This document shows, piece by piece, positions 1 through 10,586 of a DNA stretch of 64,000 bases (the first letter of the stretch is position 1; each line of letters opens with the position of its first letter). The translations under genes were made by a program, and so were the position numbers. A model generated the notes under the pieces. That model was not told the DNA's origin and made no database searches. It was given only the letters and a program-made list of their open reading frames with translations. The DNA comes from Castanea sativa (Eukaryota > Streptophyta > Magnoliopsida > Fagales > Fagaceae), in contig NC_134013.1 of assembly GCF_040712315.1 (NCBI RefSeq), positions 3,073,001 to 3,137,000 on the forward strand, given 5' to 3'.

Positions 1-103
1 TATTGGATTTTTGGCTGTAGGTGTGGTTTGTTGTTCTTGGCTTGATAGTTGTTGTTAGGTGGTTGTGGGTGGTTGTTCTTAGTTGGCCGTGGTTGTAGAT
101 TGT
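1..103. repeat. Left edge of paralogous block A (GT-rich)
   Basis: This GT-rich stretch matches the sequence at about 23205-23311 closely, so it is the left visible part of a large tandem duplication whose second copy starts near 23205. No ORF or RNA gene is visible. The bases at 95-103 (gtagattgt) are one half of a 9-bp target-site duplication of the TIR element that follows. Confidence 0.75.
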
Positions 104-170
104 TAGAGGCGGAGTTAGGAATTTTTGTTTAGGGTCAAGTTGCGGTACTAATACATTTATCAAAATAACC

Positions 171-173
<3 letters not shown>

Positions 174-214
<41 letters not shown>
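174..214. repeat. (AT)n microsatellite, about 20 units
   Basis: Pure alternating AT run inside the TIR element, directly left of the TE1 insertion. The same tract is at 23384-23410 in block B but shorter. Confidence 0.95.
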
Positions 215-222
<8 letters not shown>

Positions 223-237
223 TTTTTTTTATATATA

Positions 238-985
238 TGTGGGGAGCAAAAAGATCCTGATGGGAACGTGGGCCTTTTGAGCCGTGTTAAGGAAGACCGA
301 CCTGACCCTGGGTTTAGAAATTGTTAGTACTATGGGTCGGCCCATACGCCGAGGATCCGAGGATCCAGCCGAGGGTGAACTTACCCTCGGATGAACACCG
401 AAGAACTCGGGATTTCATAGTAAAGATTAGGGGATGACACAGTTAAGGCCAATGGTTAAAAGGGGTGAACCCTAGAACGCCCCAGAAGCACCGGTGTTGA
501 AGAAATGTCAAAGATAAAGGCTGCTACCTCCACATTAAAGACCCTGCACCTACCACTCAGCCGCATTTATGGGGAAGTGACACACGAACGAGTGGAAGAA
601 AGCACGGTTACTATTCAAAGGCACTGAGAAAAGAAATATCTAGTCTAAGGAAAAGGTGAGGCAACACGTGTACAAAGCATTCAAAAGAGTAGTATTTAAA
701 GAGCAATTTAAGACAGAAAATGGGGGACGGACTTTTTGTAACCTAAAAAGAAAAGAAACAAGGAGAGAGATAATATAATAACAACTCGTGGCTTATGTCC
801 GAGGAGACTGATTGACTATACTCCTTGTTGTTTCCAAGCATTTGCAATCTTTAGTTTGTCATTTAATCCTCATACGCTTCTAACCTGGGTTTCAAGCCCA
901 CACTCTACAAATTCATATTGTTTAAAGGCTCATTGGGCCTGAGCCCATAACTGTTCTTGGGATCAGGTACAATTGTGCGCTTACA
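238..985 (+). repeat. 5' LTR of TE1 (748 bp)
   Basis: Begins TGTGGGGAGCAAAAAG and ends GCGCTTACA, and is matched by 10587-11337. A TATA-like box (tatttaaa) lies at 693-700. The block 340-410 holds several copies of the motif ccgagg/cctcgg in both orientations. Compared with the 3' LTR it has scattered substitutions and a poorly matching patch around 555-605. Confidence 0.93.
693..700 (+). promoter_or_regulatory. LTR TATA-like box of TE1
   Basis: The sequence tatttaaa lies about two thirds into the LTR, where the U3/R promoter is expected. The same box occurs in the related solo LTRs (gtatttaaggggg near 14727 and atatttaagggg near 50684). Assignment by position and motif only. Confidence 0.45.
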
Positions 986-1003
986 ATTGGCGCCGTCTGT
1001 GGA
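986..1003 (+). other. Primer binding site of TE1
   Basis: Directly after the LTR comes attggcgccgtctgtgg. The start tggcgccgt is complementary to the 3' end of tRNA-Asp as used by many plant Ty3/gypsy elements. The match weakens after about nine bases, so the tRNA identity is tentative. The same sequence is at the equivalent place in TE2. Confidence 0.7.
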
Positions 1004-1032
1004 AAATCTAGTCTAGAAGAAGTAGGGATATT

Positions 1033-2377
1033 ATGGCAGGCTTAGGCTCTCACCATGCAGAGTCACAAGGATCACAACCGGAAGATCACTTTGAACGTCT
1101 TGAACATCGTAGGGATCGTGAGGGAAGCGTCCATACAGAATACCCAGGGGCTAGCCATACTCATGGAGGAGGTAGCACTACTCGCGATGAGGGTTCTAAA
1201 TCCATGCAGAAGGAAATCAATCGTTTGAAGAGGAAGTTACGCCGTGCTAAACGTAAGGTTTCCCCGTCCTCGTCTAGTTCTTCCTCAGAGAAAGATAGAG
1301 GGGTTGTCTACAGTTCAAGGTCACGTTCCCCCACCAGCGCAACATCCTCCGGTGAGGAGGACGATCAACCAACAAGCAGACGTAAGAAGTTTCGTTCTAG
1401 GGGCTTAGGCAACGATACCATGAGTAGGGCGTTGCACCAACTCTCTAAATCTCCGTTTTCACGAAGGATTGAGAGGGGGAGGCTTCCCGGGGAGGTTCAC
1501 CCGGCCCCACGTTTACCATCTATAATGGCCGGACTGATCCGTGGAGCACGTGAGTCACTTGACCAAAGGATGGCGAGTGCATTCTCACAACGAGCCTTTG
1601 ATGTGTAAAGTCTTCCCCTCCCGGCTTGGGACTGTAGCTATGAGATGGTTTAACGGTCTCAAATCGGGATACGTAGGCTCGTTTGGGGAGCTAACCGGGG
1701 CATTTGCTTCGCGATTCATTACGTGTAGCAGAGTCCACTTGGCCATTGGACTCGTTGCTATCCATGGCCATGAAGGAAGGGAGACAACGAAAGCATACTC
1801 CGACCGATACTGGGAGATGTTTAATGAAATAGATGGCGACTTTGATGAGGTGGCGCTTAATACCTTTAAGGTGGGTCTCCCTACTGATCACGACCTAAGA
1901 AAGTCTTTGACGAAAAAGCCCGTCCGTAGCGTACGCCGTCTTATGGATCGTATTGATGAATATAAGAGGGTAGAGGAAGACCAGCAGTAGGGAAAAGGAA
2001 AGGAGAAGGTTATCCCACAGGAGAGAAGGGATTTCAGGTCGGACAGATATCACAACAACAAGCCGAGGAGGGATTACTTCGGACAATCCGGCTCGGCAGC
2101 ACCTCAGGCTGTAAATACTATCTTCCGGGAACCAATGCATCAGTTATTAGAAAAAGTTCGTAAAGAGCCCTTCTTCAGATGGCCCGGCAAGATGGCAGGG
2201 GACCCTGCGAGAAGAAATCAAAACCTGTTTTGTCAGTATCATCAGGATGTGGGTCACACTACCGAGAAATGTCGGACTCTGTGGAACCATCTGGAGCAGC
2301 TCGTCAGTGAGGGAAAGTTGAAGCAGCACTTGTGTCAGCCCACTGGGCAGGTCAGTCAAGTTGGTTCAAACAACTAG
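1033..2377 (+). pseudogene. TE1 gag, frameshifted
   Basis: The capsid polyprotein starts at ATG 1033, 30 bp after the primer binding site. A serine/arginine-rich N-terminal part runs to about 1540, where the reading frame shifts. The capsid-like region (MRWFNGLKSG, SDRYWEMFNEIDGD, RRLMDRIDEYKRVEED) follows in another frame from 1541. An in-frame TAG at 1988-1990 replaces the CAG still present in TE2. Beyond it the frame stays open to 2377 and includes the zinc-knuckle-like motif CQYHQDVGHTTEKC (C-x2-H-x4-H-x4-C). Compared with the 668-residue gag-protease ORF of TE2, this copy has at least one frameshift and one nonsense codon, so it cannot make a complete Gag. Confidence 0.85.
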
Positions 2378-2589
2378 AGGAACAGTTCATCTCGGCCAGC
2401 ATTGGGAACAATTAATGTTATCTTCGCTGCACACGTAGGACCGGCTCGGGTCCCACTAGGGTGATGGCGGTTTCCCATCCGAAGGCCGAGGATGTGGGTA
2501 GCGAGCCGAAGAGATTAAAGGGCGCTTTACTGTCTTGGGTTTCTGCGAGGAGGATAAAGTAGGGACTATCCGGCCCATGACGATGCTCT

Positions 2590-4824
2590 TGTGGTTACCC
2601 TCGGGATAGGGAATTATGATGTGAGAAGGGTGATGATAGATCGGGGCGGCGGTGCGGATATCATGTACCACGATCTATTTAAAGGGCTAAGATTGGAGTT
2701 GGAAGATCTAACCCCTTACGACTCCCCGCTTATAAGCTTCGAAGGAAGGGCCGTTGTGCGAAGGAACGGATCCGTTTACCGTTCAATCCGGCACAGAAAC
2801 GGTCGAGGTAGATTTCATTGTGGTAGACGCGTACTCTCCATATACGGTCATCCTCGCGAGGCCATGGCTGCACGCTCTGAGCTGTCTCCTACCTTACATG
2901 TTAAAGTGAAATTCCCCTCGGGGGGAGCATGTTGAGGAAATCTTCGGCGGCCGGGTAGTGGCTAGGCAATGCATATCGAGCTCGGTGCTTCGTCGGTCGG
3001 AAATTGAGTCATCAACCTTGCCCATCCGGGAGTCATAGCATGCATAACGGCTCGGAGGCACACGGAGCGATGACGGAGACGAGGCTATTTGTGAGGAGTT
3101 AGAGAAGTTTGTAATAACAGATGATCCGGAGAGGGTTCTTCCAAGTTGGCATGCTTTTTGCCACCCCAAAGAAGATAGAGTTGTTGAAATTTACGAAGGA
3201 TAATTTAGATGTCTTTGCGTGGGACCCCTATGAGGCTCCGGGCGTAGATGCGAACTTTATTTGTCATCGTCTAACGTCGATCACTGCCATTGTTCCGAGT
3301 AGGCGGCCACCTCGGCGATCTTCCGAGAACATTCGAAATTTGTGAAGGAAGAGGTTCTTAAACTCAACAGGGCGGGGGCTATCAAAGAAGTTTTCTACCC
3401 TGAATGGTTGGCTCATACTGTTGTTGTTAAAAAGAAGAGTGGTAATTGGAGAGTATGTGTGGACTTTGCGATCCGAACAAGGCATGTCCTAAAGATTCGT
3501 TCCCGAATGCCACGGATTGATCAGCGGTAGATGCTCTTGTTGGACATCCTCGGATGAGTTTCTTAGACGCCTTCCGGGGTTACCACCAAATTCCCTTGGC
3601 GTTAGAGGATCGAGAAGCGCTTTCATTACTCCAACCGGGAACTATCATTATAAGGTCATGCCATTTGGATTAAAAACGAGGCTACTTATCAAAGAATGAT
3701 GACCCGAATGTTTTGAACGGCAGCGGGAAAACCATCGAAGTATACGTGGATGATATGGTGGTGAAGAGTAAGACGGTACCATCACACATGACGGATACGG
3801 CGACACCTTCCGGATGCTAAGGAAGTATAAGTTGCGCCTTAACGCCTCCAAGTGCTCTTTTGGCGTGGGATGCTGGAAAGTTCTTGGGATATATGATTAC
3901 TCATAGGGGCATAGAGGTAAACCCGGTGCGGGGTTAAGGCTATTCAAAATTTGCAGCCGCCTAGGGAACCCGAAAGAGATTCGAAATTGGTAGGAATGGT
4001 TGCTGCGTTGAATAGATTTATTTCTCGGTCAGTGACCGGTGCCGTCACTTTCTTTCGGTTGTTGCACAAGTGGAAAGGGTTTCAATGGAGCGGGAGCGCG
4101 AGTTAGCTTTCCAACGGCTTAAGCAATATCTTTCTCGGCCACCTATTTTATCTACGAGGTGGACGAGGTTTTATTCCTTCCGGCCGTGGCTATTCACGCG
4201 GTGAGCTTAGTCCTTATAAGGAATGAAAGCGGAGTATAGAGACCGATCTACTACGTTAGTAAGTCCTTGAATGAGGCCGAGGTGCGCTATCTGCCCTTGG
4301 AAAAAGCACTTCTGGCTGTAGTCCACGCCACGCGCAAACTTCCCCATTATTTCCAATCTCATACTGTGATTGTTTTAACCCAGTTGCCTCTTAAGGCTGT
4401 GTTGCGTAGTGCTGATTATTCTGGCAGGGTGGCAAAATGGGGAACCATTTTGGGAGCCTTTGATGTTAAATACAAGCCTCGCACTTCGGAGAAGGGACAG
4501 GTCCTCGCTGATTTGGTGGCGAGTTTGCGAACCATTGCTAGAAGAAGCTTCAAAAGAAGCACACATGGGTGAAAAATCAGTTGGTGTGATTACGGCCAGT
4601 ATCGCCCTCGGCTTGGAGAGTTTATGTGGATGGGGGCTGGCAATCAAAAGTGCAGTGTTGGACTTGTTCTAATGTCCCCTGAAGGAATTGTCTTCGAAAA
4701 ATCTTTGAGATTGGCTTTCTCGGCTACTAACAATGAGGCCGAGTATGAAGCAGTCTTAGTAGGCATGAAAATGGTACATAAGATGGGTGGCAAGGAAATC
4801 CATGTGTTCTCGGACTCTCGGTAG
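2590..4824 (+). pseudogene. TE1 protease, reverse transcriptase and RNase H, heavily frameshifted
   Basis: The protease region lies at 2591-2935 with MIDRGGGADIMYHDL, where TE2 has VDQGSGADI. Between protease and RT two stops (TAG and TAA, six bases apart) appear near 3040-3055. RT pieces are spread over several frames: FFQVGMLFATPKK (3140), VFYPEWLAHTVVVKKKSG (3395), MPFGLK (3658) and the catalytic YVDDMVV (about 3740). RNase H pieces lie at 4267-4572 (PLEKALLAVVHATRKLPHYF) and 4624-4824 (SATNNEAEYEAVL). At least six frame changes fall between 2440 and 4270. The pattern is the same domain order as TE2 but non-functional. Confidence 0.85.
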
Positions 4825-4879
4825 TGGTCGGCCGGGTCATGGGAACCATGGAGGCTAGACCCGAGAATGCGGGGAATAT

Positions 4880-6333
4880 TTGGCCCGGGTCGAGCGCCGG
4901 CGTGAATTCGACTCCTTTTCCTTAGCTCACGTTTCTAGGAGTGGAAACACTCATGCAGATTCCTTGGCTACGTTGGCAACATCCTCGGCTCAAGGGTTAC
5001 CAAGGGTTATCCTCGTTCAGGATTTGGTAGAACCTTCTCTTGTAACTGCTAACGCACCTCGCATCCATCTAATAAGGCCTGGTCCTAGTTGGATGGATTC
5101 GATCATATCTTTTCTTAAAAATGACATTCTTTCCGAAGCCAAGGTTGAAGCAGAAAAGATACGTCGAAAGGCGCCGCGTTTCTGGTTGTCCGAGGACCAG
5201 AAGCTATACAAACGATCCTTCTCAGGACCGTATTTGTTATGTGTACACCCTGAATCAACAGAGGCATTACTAGAGGAATTACATGAGGGAATTTGTGGGA
5301 GCCACACTAGGGGAAGGTCTTTAGCCCATAGAGCCCTGACTCAGGGTTATTGGTGGCCTAATATGCAGAGGGAGGCTCAGGACTATGCCAGAAAATGTGA
5401 TCAATGTCAGAGGTTCGCCCCTAATATCCACCAACCTGGAGGGGTTCTTAACCCTCTCTCCAGCCCTTGGCCTTTCGCACAGTGGGGCTTGGACATTGTA
5501 GGGCCATTTCCGAGGGCTGCTGGCAACAAAAGATGGCTGCTGGTGGGAACAGACTACTTCACTAAATGGGTTGAAGCTGAGCCCTTAGCCAATATCCGAG
5601 ATGTCGATTCGAAGAAATTTATATGGAAAAATATCGTTACTAGATTTGGTGTACCACACACACTCATCTCTGACAATGGTGTCCAGTTCGATAGTAAGGC
5701 TTTTAGGAAGTATTGTGGTGACATGGGTATCATAAACAGATATTCCACCCCTGTTTATCCTCAGGGAAATGGACAAGCCGAGGCCGTTAACAAGGTCATA
5801 GTTAACGGGCTCAAGAAGAGGTTGGACGATGCGAAAGGCAGATGGGTAGAGGAGCTCCCTCATGTCCTGTGGACGTATCGGACCACACCGCGCAGATCCA
5901 CTAGAGAAACGCCATTCTCTATGACTTATGGAGCCGAGGCGGTGATACCTTTGGAATCTGGTTTTCCTACTCTAAAGACAAGTTCTTTTAGCCCAGAGAA
6001 TAACAAGGGACTTCTAGAGAAAGATCTTGATTTACTTGAGGAACGCGTGAGGCAGCTAATGGTCCAAATGGCCTATATCAGCAGAAGCTAAAACGAGGAT
6101 ATGATGCCCATGTGAAGCTAAGACCACTTGCACCTGGTGATCTTGTATTAAGGAAAGTTGTAGGCACTTCTAAGAACCCGGCTTGGGGTAAGCTGGGACC
6201 TAAGCCGGGAAGGCCCACATCGCATTGTTTCGGTAGCGGGCATAGGGTCATATAGGCTAGGCTAGCTGATCTAGACGAACGGATTGTACCACGTCCATGG
6301 AATGTAAATAATCTTAGAAGGTATTATTATTAA
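4880..6333 (+). pseudogene. TE1 RNase H C-terminus and integrase
   Basis: The frame is open from 4880 to 6091 (403 residues; part of the polyprotein, no own start codon). The order is the RNase H C-terminal tail (RSGNTHADSLATLA), then an HHCC zinc domain (HEGICGSH ... CDQCQRF, residues about 133-180), then the integrase core with all three catalytic acids: D in GLDIVGPFP, D265 in LISDNGVQFD, and E in GQAEAVNK 36 residues later (D,D35E). Near 6070 a small deletion shifts the frame. The C-terminal basic domain (KLRPLAPGDLVLRKV, then NVNNLRRYYY ending near 6333) continues out of frame. No chromodomain is seen, as is normal for Tat elements. Confidence 0.88.
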
Positions 6334-6394
6334 TAAAATGAGCTTTTGTCAGTTTGTATTTCAAAGTTATGAGTGGCTCTGACGCTCGCAGTTA

Positions 6395-7080
6395 CCATTG
6401 TAAGAATCAAACAGAAACTTGGTTAAGTGCAGTCCTCGGACCACAAACCTTGTGGAAATTGATGTCTTGTCATTTGTTAAACAGAACCTTAGTTATGTCG
6501 GGTCTTCGGACCTCCTACTTTGGAAAAATTAACATTTGAAGTTACAATTTTAAGAATCAAACAGAAACTTGGTTAAGTGCAGTCCTCGGACCACGAACCT
6601 TGTGGAAATTGATGTCTTGTCATTTGTTAAACAGAACCTTAGTTATGTCGGGTCTTCGGACCTCCTACTTTGGAAAAATTAACATTTGAAGTTACAATTT
6701 TAAGAATCAAACAGAAACTTGGTTAAGTGCGGTCCTCGGACCACGAACCCTGTGGAAATTGATGTCTTGTCATTTGTTAAACAGAACCTTAGTTATGTCG
6801 GGTCTTCGGACCTCCTACTTTGGGAAAATTAACATTTGAAGTTACAATTTTAAGAATCAAACAGAAACTTGGTTAAGTGCAGTCCTCGGACCACAAACCT
6901 TGTGGAAATTGATGTCTTGTCATTTGTTAAACAGAACCTTAGTTATGTCGGGTCTTCGGACCTCCTACTTTGGGAAAATTAACATTTGAAGTTACAATTT
7001 TAAGAATCAAACAGAACCTCAGTTATGTTGGGTCTTCGGACCTCCTGCTTTGGGGAATTTTACTTTTGAAGTTATAACCT
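6395..7080. repeat. 150-bp tandem repeats in TE1 3' region (about 4.5 units)
   Basis: The landmark acagaaccttagttatgtcg recurs at 6481, 6631, 6781 and 6931, exactly 150 bp apart, with a partial degraded unit at 7011. Units are nearly identical. Each holds two inverted-like subparts, tcctcggaccac and tcttcggacctcc. The repeats lie between integrase and the opposite-strand ORF. The reverse complement of the 153-bp repeat of TE2 (28984-29940) is clearly similar in the same position, so the array is inherited by the family. Confidence 0.93.
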
Positions 7081-7544
7081 TTAAGAGTCAAACGGAGAAT
7101 TGATTAAATCTTATCTTCTGACCACAACTCTTATCAAAGTCATTCTCTTATTATGTCTGGATGTTAAGGCGTTACTGTTTCCTAACTCGGATCTTACATC
7201 TTACTAGAAACAAAGCTATGTATTACAAGGGTTTAATCGTATAATGAGGCCCTCTGTTCTTCTTAATCGAGGCATTATTCAAATATATTAACCATGTCAT
7301 CTTTTATTGAATCTTTAATAATATACGCGTGATTATGTGGAAGTAATGATTGTGCAATCCTTGGAGTTAGATTTGCGTACTCTGAGAAACTTTTGCTATG
7401 GCTTAATGGGAAGCTTTTGTAATAAGTACAAAAAGAATAAAGTAAAAATAGATATAACCCAAGTAAAAAAGTAAACGAAATTGTTCTTCATTAATCTGTT
7501 AAATGTACATTACATATATAATTCAAAAATGGAAAAAGAGAAGC
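7081..7544. other. Non-coding spacer between tandem repeats and antisense ORF in TE1
   Basis: AT-rich sequence with a last degraded repeat remnant up to about 7150. No ORF or other motif is recognised. Confidence 0.6.
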
Positions 7545-10080
7545 CCTAAGCTAAAGTCCTAAACTTGTGGAGGAGGATCTTCTTTGAGAATGCTTGGTGC
7601 CTCGGTCTTTCTCGACTCAACTCCGGCTCAAAGGGAGTCAAGACTTGCTTTCCCTTGTCTCTTGTCTTCATTGAAAGGACGTTGGGATTCTGTTGTACGC
7701 TCAAGTCCTTCTCACCGCATCCCCTCCTCCTTCCTTCTCTTTGTGGGAACCGAAGGTTACGTAGGATCAGGGAATCCTGGCGTGTGACCACGGAGGAAGA
7801 GCGGGAAGAATTGTCTCGGGGGTAGGAGTTGCGGCGGGAGCCTCTTCAATCTCCTGTATTTCCGGAGGAAGCCAAACGTTCTCGGATTTCCTCAGATCCG
7901 AAGATGGAGGAACTCCTGCTACGTTTAAAGCTTCCCCCCATACTTTTTGACAGTATTCCCGGCATAAAGCCGCGAACTCCTCTGTCAGCTACTCCTCTGT
8001 GGTTGCTACCCCTTCATCGAAACTTTCTGCTTGGCGGCGAGGAGGGGAAAGTTGGAAGGAGCGCTTCTTTCTTCATCAACTCAGTTCCTTCTTCGGATCC
8101 GAGCACTCCACTTTGAGCTTGGGAGAGCTCTTCATCTCTTTCACGAAGGAGCTTCTTGTCCTTCTATGCGGGTCTTCATGGTCTTCAAGTTTGACTCGAC
8201 CCCATTTTCTCTCTCCTCGGATCGACCACCTCCGAGGTCGACTTCTCATTCTCGGCAAGGGGGTGTGCCTAAGGACTTCTCGGTTTCCATCCGATTTCGA
8301 GCTCGGTTACGGCTATTTTCCGAGTGTCTTCAATAAACTTCTCGGCTACGAAGACCTCACGAATAGCACATAATAAAGTATGATGGAGTTAGGAACAGTA
8401 AAAAACAAACTTACTTATAAATATTGTTAAAAGGAGAAACACTTACCAGCGCTAAGTCTCTTTTTAGGGAGAGGAATAGTTGTGGCTGGCCCATTTTTTC
8501 CAAGGTCTCCATGTCCTTGGGCAGCAGGAGAGGGCGTTCTAGGACCTCGGCCAGGTGGTGGGCATGGCCTTGTTGAACCGCCCTTATACTGGACTGGCAG
8601 GAGATGGGAGCGCCGTCCAGTCTTAAATCGGGGGACCAGGTGGTCGGTGCTCGGTGCATTTCAGCCTCGTCCCTGATTTCCCCGATTTCAACCGAGCGGG
8701 CCCTACCCTTGCCCTTGTCCACCTTTTGCTGCTGGGCCGGTGGGAGTTGTTGTCGTGATTTCTTGGCCTCTTTATTAATCGTCCCCTCGTTGTCCCCCTT
8801 CCTCTTCTTCTTTGGGTCCTCGGTTGGAAGTTTTGGCTCAGCTAGAGGAGGGGGAGGTGGTAAGGATGGGGGAACTTGAGACGTCCCCCTCTTTTTCTCT
8901 GCAACCTTAGCAGCCCTATTGGTGAGGAGACCCTCCATTCTTCCCATGTCTTCTTCAAGTTCGTCCTCGGGAAGGGCAACCACAAACCACACGAATTCCG
9001 AGGCCTCGGTGGCTTCTTCCTCCTCGTCGGAGAGTACCAACTGGTTCCCGCGAGGTCTCTCGGTGTCTTCGAGACGGAATTGGTCTATCTCGTCGTCAAG
9101 TGTGTGTGAAGAAGACACCTGCTCTTCTGGGACGACAGTTGCTTGTGAGTGCACGGCGAGGGGGACTGCTGCTATCGGCCGGTTGTACAAAATGGTGTTA
9201 GGAGCGTCCGGAAGGTCACGGTCGTCCAAAAAGTGGGGCCGAGCTACGTTTATCCTCTTTCGTCTTCGGTCGCCCGCAATTATGGCGTTCTCTATCTCCT
9301 GGAAGTCCGAGGAAAGGGGAGTGTACCCTAGAATGAGGTGAGCAGCCCGGAGTTGTAAGTCTTCGCTAACGAACACCTCGGAGCGAAGTACTCGGTTTAA
9401 ATCTGCGACGTTACAGTGACTCAGACGAGGACGCACGTGCTGCTTATTTGTAAAAAAGACGTCAAAGCAAACAAACTTGGTCAGATTCACACAGATATTT
9501 AACAAATTTAAGTAAGTACGAATACGCAATTCTGTGTGTGTTAGAAGAAGTTGTGTAGTGGGGAGATTAATCCTACGGCGTCGCACTGGATCCCCGCGCG
9601 GGCGGTGGAAGCCGTCGTGCCGGTTCCCGGACACGATCAAGTAGTCGTCCTTCATGCCTTTGTTTGACTTGGGCGGACGGAGATTAGCCTAACGGTGCGG
9701 GCCAGAGACTTAATATAATAACCTACCTTAGAAAGTTTATGGGACTCATATAGGAACACGACATCGTGCCATGTGAGGTTTAAACCCATTTGCTCGTTTA
9801 GAGCATCTACACTACCCAACACTCTAAAAACGTTTGGGAGGCATTGATCGGGACACAACCGGTGGTTGCGAAGGTACTCCCTTGTTACAGGTTTCATTGG
9901 AAGGGTCATCCCACCCTCTATAAAGGCTATCATAGGAATGATAACCTCTCCCTCCTTCTTAGAACCGGTCACGGCTGTTGCCGGGCAATATTCTAACCCT
10001 ACGTCGTTGGGAATATGGTATTTGGCTCTAAAGCCTTCCATCCCAGCGGCGGTATCAACTAGACACTTGAATTTTCCCAT
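7545..10080 (-). pseudogene. TE1 antisense gene (putative gypsy-type transposon protein), broken
   Basis: It reads opposite to gag-pol. The ATG is at 10080. The N-terminal part (VIIPMIAFIEGGMTLPM, LCPDQCLPNVFRVLGSVDAL) matches the TE2 copy and resembles the plant domain called 'putative gypsy type transposon' (Pfam PF04195, from memory). A 1-bp deletion near 9660 shifts the frame. The next segment (DDYLIVSGNRHDGF) runs into an unspliced intron of about 147 bp (9586-9440), which happens to lack stops, then continues with VADLNRVLRSEVFVSED, a proline-rich linker and KRDLAL before a GT splice donor at 8446. The coiled-coil last exon is unrecognisable, with several stops between 8380 and 7545. 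The function is unknown. Confidence 0.75.
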
Positions 10081-10569
10081 TACAGAGGACGATAGACTAA
10101 ACTCTAAAAGGGATAGTGTTTGTAGTGATAGCCGAGGACAAATATCAAGGAGAAAAAGGTTAAGAATAGGAGCAAGAACTTACAAGGTTGAAGGAGTGCA
10201 AATTTCCACGGTTTTCTGCAAGTAAGGAATGATGGCTGATGTCTTGATGGGATTACCCCTTGAGGAATTAAATGAAGGCGCAGGTTCCCGAAGCGTCATG
10301 ACGTGCGAAAAGGCGGCCTCGAAATTATATTTGTCCCGCCTAAAATTTCGTGGAGTGATGAGGGCCGTTGGATGTCCATCTCACCGTTGAACGTGAGGGA
10401 CAAAATGTAACTGGCAGTAATAAATACGCGCGTTGTTCAAAATAAAACCGCCAAATGGCATACTCTGGGACGCGAAACGATTTCCACACGTGCCATTACT
10501 CGCAAAGTGAGTAGAGTAGGTTCTCGTCGGATCAAAACCCTATTTTTTCTCCTCGGACGTTGAAAATTA
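10081..10569. other. Non-coding region between antisense ORF start and 3' LTR of TE1
   Basis: This would be promoter and 5' UTR of the antisense gene. A GTAAGTTCTT motif on the minus strand near 10180 is also present upstream of the TE2 antisense ATG and may be a 5'-UTR splice donor. A weak TATA-like tataat is near 10325 (minus). No other gene seen. Confidence 0.4.
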
Positions 10570-10586
10570 GAGTTTTGAGGGGCTAT
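10570..10586 (+). other. Polypurine tract of TE1
   Basis: The sequence gagttttgaggggctat directly precedes the 3' LTR. A purine-rich run at this place primes plus-strand synthesis in LTR elements. Confidence 0.7.

Noticed and set aside
8482..9341. Several plus-strand ORFs in TE1
   Set aside because: Shadows of the antisense gene on the minus strand, with no domain of their own.
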